Shown: positions 59,785-64,000 of the stretch, one piece after another
How the letters are laid out: the number at the start of each line of letters is the position of its first letter
Position numbering within the stretch: position 1 is the first letter of the stretch
NCBI GenBank assembly: GCA_035762665.1
Contig: DASTNZ010000168.1
Span: 1 to 64,000 of the forward strand
DNA length: 64,000 nt
Reading direction: 5' to 3'
Origin: JASLBX01 sp035762665
GTDB taxonomy: Bacteria; Actinomycetota; Actinomycetes; Jiangellales; Jiangellaceae
The notes under the pieces: generated by a model
What the model saw: the letters and a program-made list of their open reading frames with translations, nothing else
Told to the model about the DNA's origin: nothing
The model's database searches: none
Program-made: the position numbers and the translations under genes

Positions 59785-61158
59785 GTGACTCGGGTAGCGA
59801 TTCTCGGTGCGGGGCCAGGCGGGTACGAGGCGGCATTGGTGGCCGCGCAGCTTGGCGCGGATGTCACGGTCGTCGACCGGGACGGCGTCGGCGGCTCGGC
59901 CGTTCTCACCGACTGCGTCCCGAGCAAGACTCTGATCGCCACCGCTGACGTGATGACCGAGGTGACCGAATCCAACGAGCTCGGCGTGGTGCTGGGAGAC
60001 TCGGCGGTCGGCGTCGACCTCGGCGCCGTCAACGCCCGGGTGAAGTCCCTTGCTGCCGCGCAGTCCGCCGACACCACGGCGACACTGGAGAAGGCGGGCA
60101 TTCAGATCATGCCCGGTACCGGCCGCCTGGCGCCGGGAGACCGGGTCGTTGTAGACACCCCGGACGGCCGTACCGAGGAGTTCACCGCCGACGTCGCGCT
60201 GATCGCCACCGGTGCACGCCCACGGGTCCTTCCCGACGCGGAGCCAGACGGCGAGCGGATCCTCAGCTGGGAGCAGGTCTACGACCTGGACGAGCTTCCG
60301 GAGCGGCTGATTGTCGTCGGTTCTGGTGTTACGGGCGCCGAGTTCGCCAGTGCGTACAACGCACTGGGGTCGGACTTGGTGCTGGTTTCGTCCCGTGACC
60401 GCGTCCTACCCGGCGAGGATGCCGATGCCGCCCACGTCCTCGAGGAGGTCTTCGCCCGCCGGGGCGTCACGGTTCTCAGCCGGTCTCGCGCGGCGTCCGT
60501 ACGGCGCTCCGGGAACGGCGTTGAGGTGACGCTGGAGGACGGCCGGACGGTCGAGGGCTCGCACTGCTTGATGGCGGTCGGCTCAGTACCCAACACCGAA
60601 GGGTTGGGTCTAGAGGAGGTCGGCGCGAAGTTGGACGACCACGGATTCGTGGCCGTGGACAAGGTCTCGCGGACGTCGGCTCGCGGGGTCTACGCCGCGG
60701 GTGACTGCACCGGCGTGCTGATGCTGGCGTCGGTGGCGGCCATGCAGGGCCGGATCGCAATGTGGCACGCCCTCGGCGACGCGGTAGCTCCACTGAACCT
60801 CAAGACCGTCTCGGCGAACGTCTTCACCGCGCCTGAGATCGCCACCGTGGGCTGGAGCCAGGGAGCCGTCGACGCTCGCGAGATCGACGCTCGCGCGATC
60901 ATGATGCCGCTGGCCACCAATGCGCGGGCGAAGATGCACGGCATCCACCATGGCTTCGTCAAGCTGTTCTGCCGTCCGGGCACGGGCATCATCGTCGGTG
61001 GAGTCGTCGTCGCGCCGCGCGCCAGCGAGCTGATCCATCCGATCGCGGTGGCGGTCGACGCTTCGCTCACCGTCGACCAGATGGCTCACTCGTTCACGGT
61101 GTACCCGTCGCTGTCCGGCTCGATCGCCGAGGCGGCGCGCCGGTTGCACCGGCGCTGA
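59785..61158 (+). CDS. lpdA: NAD(P)H-quinone dehydrogenase LpdA-type flavoprotein
   Basis: A 457-aa member of the flavoprotein disulphide reductase fold. FAD motif VAILGAGPGGYEAAL, NAD(P) motif LIVVGSGVTGAEFAS and the second FAD motif ARGVYAAGDCTGV are intact. The redox pair is not: GGSAVLTDCVPSK keeps Cys44 but has Ala39 in place of the first Cys, and the usual HPTLSE end reads YPSLSGS. This matches mycobacterial LpdA (Rv3303c), an NAD(P)H-quinone reductase. GTG at 59785 is chosen because the fold starts there; longer upstream frame runs through the inverted repeat. Confidence 0.92.
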   Translation: MTRVAILGAGPGGYEAALVAAQLGADVTVVDRDGVGGSAVLTDCVPSKTLIATADVMTEVTESNELGVVLGDSAVGVDLGAVNARVKSLAAAQSADTTATLEKAGIQIMPGTGRLAPGDRVVVDTPDGRTEEFTADVALIATGARPRVLPDAEPDGERILSWEQVYDLDELPERLIVVGSGVTGAEFASAYNALGSDLVLVSSRDRVLPGEDADAAHVLEEVFARRGVTVLSRSRAASVRRSGNGVEVTLEDGRTVEGSHCLMAVGSVPNTEGLGLEEVGAKLDDHGFVAVDKVSRTSARGVYAAGDCTGVLMLASVAAMQGRIAMWHALGDAVAPLNLKTVSANVFTAPEIATVGWSQGAVDAREIDARAIMMPLATNARAKMHGIHHGFVKLFCRPGTGIIVGGVVVAPRASELIHPIAVAVDASLTVDQMAHSFTVYPSLSGSIAEAARRLHRR

Positions 61159-61169
61159 GTCGGCCGCGG

Positions 61170-62402
61170 CTAGAAGTCTCCGAACCCGCCGCCATCGAAG
61201 CCCCCGAAGCCCCCGCCGTCGAAGCCGCCGCCGTCGAAGCCGCCGCCGTCGAACCCGCCCGCGTCGGACGACCCTGTGTCGGCGTAGGCGGGTCCGTGGG
61301 CGACGGCCGAGCCGAGCATCGTCCCCCACAGCATGGCCGGTAGGAACGCGCCGTAATACCCGGCCGCCCAGGATGAATATGCGGGGCCGGCTTCCCAGTA
61401 TGGTCGGCGCTCGCCGTCAACGGTGACCAGGCGGGAGTCCGGTTCCTCGCCCTCCTGTAGGCGAATTACGTCCGCTTGGCAAGCCGGCACCTCACGGGGA
61501 ACGCCGCCCGGTGGCGTCCACGTGACGTCCGCAACCGATGGGCCATGGCGCGGGTCGAAGAAGCACGGCGGCCGGCGCTCTGGCACGGGAGCCCCATTGA
61601 GCCGGGCGCGGACGCAGGCCAGCAGCCATCGACCTTGCTCGAGCGCGGCCGTGACGGGGCGCAGGTGGCTCGGAGCCTCCGCGCGGACAGCGGCCGACTT
61701 GGCCGTCTCATAGAGGTCCAGCGCGCTGGCGTACTCGTCGCGGGCCTCGGCGGGGATGGCGCGGTTGCCCGGATCCAGTTCGAGTGACGCAAGCTCCTCG
61801 CCGTAGGCCGTGATGTCCTCGTCGAGCGCTCCACGGACCTGATTCAGATCGGCGAGTTCGCGCTGGCGCTTGTTCCGGCGGTAGAGCAGCAGGCCGCCAC
61901 CTCCGGCCGCGAGCAGGATCGCCAACGGGAGGTATCCGGCCCCCCCGTCGTCCGCGCCCGCGCCGCCAGAGCCATCGGATGAATCGCCGGCCACGTCCGC
62001 GGCCAGGTTCTCGATGCGGTCGACGACGTCGATGATGAATGCCTCCATGTCGCCGTCACTACCTCTGCTGGCCTGGTCGGCCGCATACTCCACGTCGCTT
62101 TTCGGCAGGGTGTTGGTAGCGGTCGAGCCCCTGACATCCGGAAAGACCACGAGGTACGTTCCGTCGAGACCGGTAGCCTCCGCGACCTGGCTGGCCTCGT
62201 CGTCGCCGCTGGCATTCATCGCGGCCGGTAGCACCGCGACCCGGATCGGTGTTTCAGCGTCGACCAACCTGTCGTGCGCCTCAGCCTCTGCGGCGCTGTC
62301 AAATGGACGGCCCGCAGCTTCGAGTTCCTCGCGCGCTTCTGGATGGACATACAGCGGGTCATCCTGCAGCGCACTGCCAACCTCGTCGTAGCTGCTCGCC
62401 AT
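61170..62402 (-). CDS. TPM-like membrane protein with Gly-rich repeat tail
   Basis: A 410-aa protein. Residues about 20-140 look like a degenerate TPM-type domain (PLYVHPEAREELEAAG, IRVAVLPAAMNASG, GTYLVVFPDV). One membrane helix at about 155-176 is followed by RRNKRQREL. A helical cytosolic or envelope part and the end region with GFDGGG repeated four times (about 378-408) follow. No signal peptide precedes the TPM-like part: an in-frame TAA lies two codons upstream of the ATG. It therefore is either N-terminally anchored differently or mis-started. It echoes the TPM gene at 2536. Confidence 0.65.
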   Translation of the reverse strand: MASSYDEVGSALQDDPLYVHPEAREELEAAGRPFDSAAEAEAHDRLVDAETPIRVAVLPAAMNASGDDEASQVAEATGLDGTYLVVFPDVRGSTATNTLPKSDVEYAADQASRGSDGDMEAFIIDVVDRIENLAADVAGDSSDGSGGAGADDGGAGYLPLAILLAAGGGGLLLYRRNKRQRELADLNQVRGALDEDITAYGEELASLELDPGNRAIPAEARDEYASALDLYETAKSAAVRAEAPSHLRPVTAALEQGRWLLACVRARLNGAPVPERRPPCFFDPRHGPSVADVTWTPPGGVPREVPACQADVIRLQEGEEPDSRLVTVDGERRPYWEAGPAYSSWAAGYYGAFLPAMLWGTMLGSAVAHGPAYADTGSSDAGGFDGGGFDGGGFDGGGFGGFDGGGFGDF

Positions 62403-62460
62403 TCCTTAATCATGCCTACTCGGCGGTGCAAAGGAAGAATCAGGGGCGCACTCGGGTCGA

Positions 62461-62542
62461 CGACGATCAGGTGACCAACTGTTGGCATCTCAATTCATCG
62501 TTGGGAAACCGACGATCAGGTGAGTAAACGGCGATCAGGTGA
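62461..62542. repeat. Three short direct repeats around the end of the carboxylase gene
   Basis: CGACGATCAGGTGA occurs at 62461-62474 and 62510-62523; CGGCGATCAGGTGA follows at 62529-62542 and contains the stop codon of the carboxylase gene. Copies are separated by 35 and 5 bp. The 132-bp gap to the TPM-like gene holds nothing else I can name. Confidence 0.45.
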
Positions 62543-64000
62543 TCCGGCAGAAGACGGCGCCATTGGCCACCGTTGTCCCGACTTCGGCGGCCAATCCGGT
62601 GACAGTTCCCGCCTTGTGGGCGTTGATCGGCTGCTCCATCTTCATCGCCTCGAGGACGACGACAAGGTCACCGGCCTCTACCTGCTGGCCCTCCTCGACA
62701 GCCACCTTGACGATGGTCCCCTGCATCGGCGAGGTGAGCGCGTCGCCGCCGGCTGCCGCCCCACTGGATGAGCCGCCGCCGCGGCGAACCGGCTTGCTAG
62801 CCCGTCCACCGCCCGAGGCCGAAGCGCCCAGCCCAGCCGGCAGCAGGACTTCGAGCCGCTTGCCGGCGACCTCGACGACCACACGTTCGCGCTCGCCGGC
62901 CTCGTCCGGCGACCCGGGTACACCGGCGTACGGCTCGACCGTGTTCACCCATTCGGATTCGATCCACCTCGTGTGGACGCTGAACTGCTCGGATGCGAAC
63001 GCCCGGTCGTCCACGACAGCCCGGTGGAATGGGAGAACGGTCGCCAGTCCGTCCACCTCGAACTCGGCCAGGGCCCGCCGGGCTCGCTCCAGCGCTTGCC
63101 GCCGATCGGCGCCGGTCACGATCAGCTTGGCCAGCAGCGAGTCGAAGTTCTGGCCGATCACGCTGCCCGGCTCCACGCCGGCGTCCACCCGCACTCCCGG
63201 CCCGGACGGCGGGCGAAACACGGTGACCGGCCCAGGCATCGGAAGGAAGTTCTGCCCGGCGTCCTCGCCGTTGATCCGGAACTCGATCGAGTGACCTCGC
63301 ACCATCGGATCCTCGTAACCCAGCGGCTCACCGTCGGCAATCCGGAACATCTCCCGCACGAGGTCGATGCCGGTGACCTCCTCGGTGACGGGGTGCTCGA
63401 CCTGTAGCCGGGTGTTCACCTCGAGGAACGAGATCGTCCCGTCCTGGCCTACTAGGAACTCGCACGTCCCAGCGCCGACGTAGCCGGCCCTGCTGAGGAT
63501 CGCCTTGGACGCCGTATACAACGTCGCGTTCTCTTCGTCCGACAGGAACGGTGCAGGCGCCTCTTCGACCAGCTTCTGGTGCCGGCGCTGTAGCGAGCAG
63601 TCGCGGGTCGACACGACGACGACGTTGCCATGCTGGTCGGCCAGGCACTGGGTCTCCACGTGCCGCGGCCGGTCCAGGTAGCGCTCCACGAAGCACTCGC
63701 CCCGGCCGAACGCAGCGACCGCCTCGCGGGTGGCCGAGTCGTACAGCTCCGGAATCTCCTCCAGAGTCCGTGCGACCTTCAGTCCGCGCCCGCCACCGCC
63801 GAACGCCGCCTTGATCGCGATCGGCAGGCCGTGCTCGGACGCGAACGCCACGACCTCTTCGACCTCTTTGACCGGATCCGGCGTTCCGGCGACCAAGGGT
63901 GCGCCCGCACGCTGCGCGATGTGCCGCGCGCTCACCTTGTCGCCCAGCGCCTCGATCGCCGCCGGAGGCGGGCCGATCCAGATCAGCCCGGCGTCGATGA
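62535..64000 (-). CDS. Acyl-CoA carboxylase alpha chain (biotin carboxylase + BCCP), partial
   Basis: The visible 488 residues are cut at the N-terminus by the right edge. Biotin carboxylase motifs include PIAIKAAFGGGGRGLKVA (ATP grasp), FVERYLDRPRHVETQ, SLQRRHQKLVEEAP, FLEVNTRLQVEHPVTEEVTG (catalytic Glu/Arg) and MVRGHSIEFRINGED. A C-terminal carboxyl carrier domain has the biotinylated Lys in EAMKMEQP and ends GAVFCRIT. This single-chain layout is typical of actinobacterial AccA-type subunits that pair with separate carboxyltransferases; acetyl/propionyl-CoA are the usual substrates. Confidence 0.94.
   Translation of the reverse strand, partial: IDAGLIWIGPPPAAIEALGDKVSARHIAQRAGAPLVAGTPDPVKEVEEVVAFASEHGLPIAIKAAFGGGGRGLKVARTLEEIPELYDSATREAVAAFGRGECFVERYLDRPRHVETQCLADQHGNVVVVSTRDCSLQRRHQKLVEEAPAPFLSDEENATLYTASKAILSRAGYVGAGTCEFLVGQDGTISFLEVNTRLQVEHPVTEEVTGIDLVREMFRIADGEPLGYEDPMVRGHSIEFRINGEDAGQNFLPMPGPVTVFRPPSGPGVRVDAGVEPGSVIGQNFDSLLAKLIVTGADRRQALERARRALAEFEVDGLATVLPFHRAVVDDRAFASEQFSVHTRWIESEWVNTVEPYAGVPGSPDEAGERERVVVEVAGKRLEVLLPAGLGASASGGGRASKPVRRGGGSSSGAAAGGDALTSPMQGTIVKVAVEEGQQVEAGDLVVVLEAMKMEQPINAHKAGTVTGLAAEVGTTVANGAVFCRIT

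Noticed and set aside
61190..61260. Tandem GFDGGG-coding repeats as a mobile or CRISPR-like repeat
   Set aside because: They are in frame within the C-terminal Gly-rich tail of the TPM-like protein and are simple coding repeats.

Overview
The window is a 64 kb piece of a high-GC actinobacterial chromosome. The assignment rests on gene content: a Kgd-type 2-oxoglutarate decarboxylase with an N-terminal acyltransferase domain, DUF3039, an LpdA-type quinone reductase without the redox cysteine pair, a CGNR/ABATE protein, an IdeR-type iron box, a Crp/GlxR-type operator, and many start codons 6-8 nt after a TANNNT box (leaderless mRNAs). I cannot fix the genus. Nothing looks like a phage, plasmid or CRISPR locus, and I found no tRNA or rRNA gene. 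Most of the DNA is chromosomal core and metabolic sequence with small decayed patches.

Layout. 1-7.5 kb: kgd (cut by the edge), a phytoene-desaturase-like oxidoreductase, a TPM-domain/PspA envelope pair, a SatD-like protein with its own operator-like repeats, and an aldo/keto reductase. 7.6-17 kb: a GNAT enzyme, a DUF885 peptidase, a secreted M23 peptidase behind a Crp-type site and a structured leader, SAM hydrolase, a free-standing PheRS-like ligase next to a di-iron protein, a PfkB kinase and malic enzyme. 17-26.7 kb: a large LuxR-type ATPase regulator, an iron ABC importer under an IdeR box, YqgE, DUF3039 and an MFS transporter. 26.7-38 kb: a frameshifted hydrolase, dhaKLM with a divergent IclR regulator, an Lrp regulator facing hppD, a GlcD-type oxidase, a WYL regulator facing a hydrolase, and CapA and XRE proteins. 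38-53 kb: three ABC export loci, of which one permease is frameshifted, one system is decayed and one (GntR-led) is intact; a SpaA-like secreted protein; a deoC-ALDH-pseudoALDH operon; and a fused alpha-beta glycyl-tRNA synthetase. 53-64 kb: a tight operon LigD-polymerase - purine nucleoside phosphorylase - uronate-dehydrogenase-like - phosphohexomutase; exonuclease III; LpdA; a second TPM-like membrane protein; and an acyl-CoA carboxylase biotin subunit running off the right edge.

How genes fit together. Nucleoside catabolism is spread over two operons. PNP and the mutase can make (deoxy)ribose-5-phosphate, DeoC splits deoxyribose-5-phosphate into glyceraldehyde-3-phosphate and acetaldehyde, and the ALDH pair can oxidise the aldehyde. 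Placing the NHEJ primase-polymerase (LigD-Pol) at the head of the PNP operon is unusual. Envelope upkeep is another theme: two TPM-like proteins, PspA and an M23 hydrolase.

The less explained signals are the PheRS-like mystery ligase, a family of 28-bp inverted-repeat elements (one near-perfect 52-bp palindrome, one pair enclosing 137 bp of non-coding DNA), a 25-bp-arm inverted repeat beside a kinase fragment, and a 19-20 bp repeat found in three intergenic regions.
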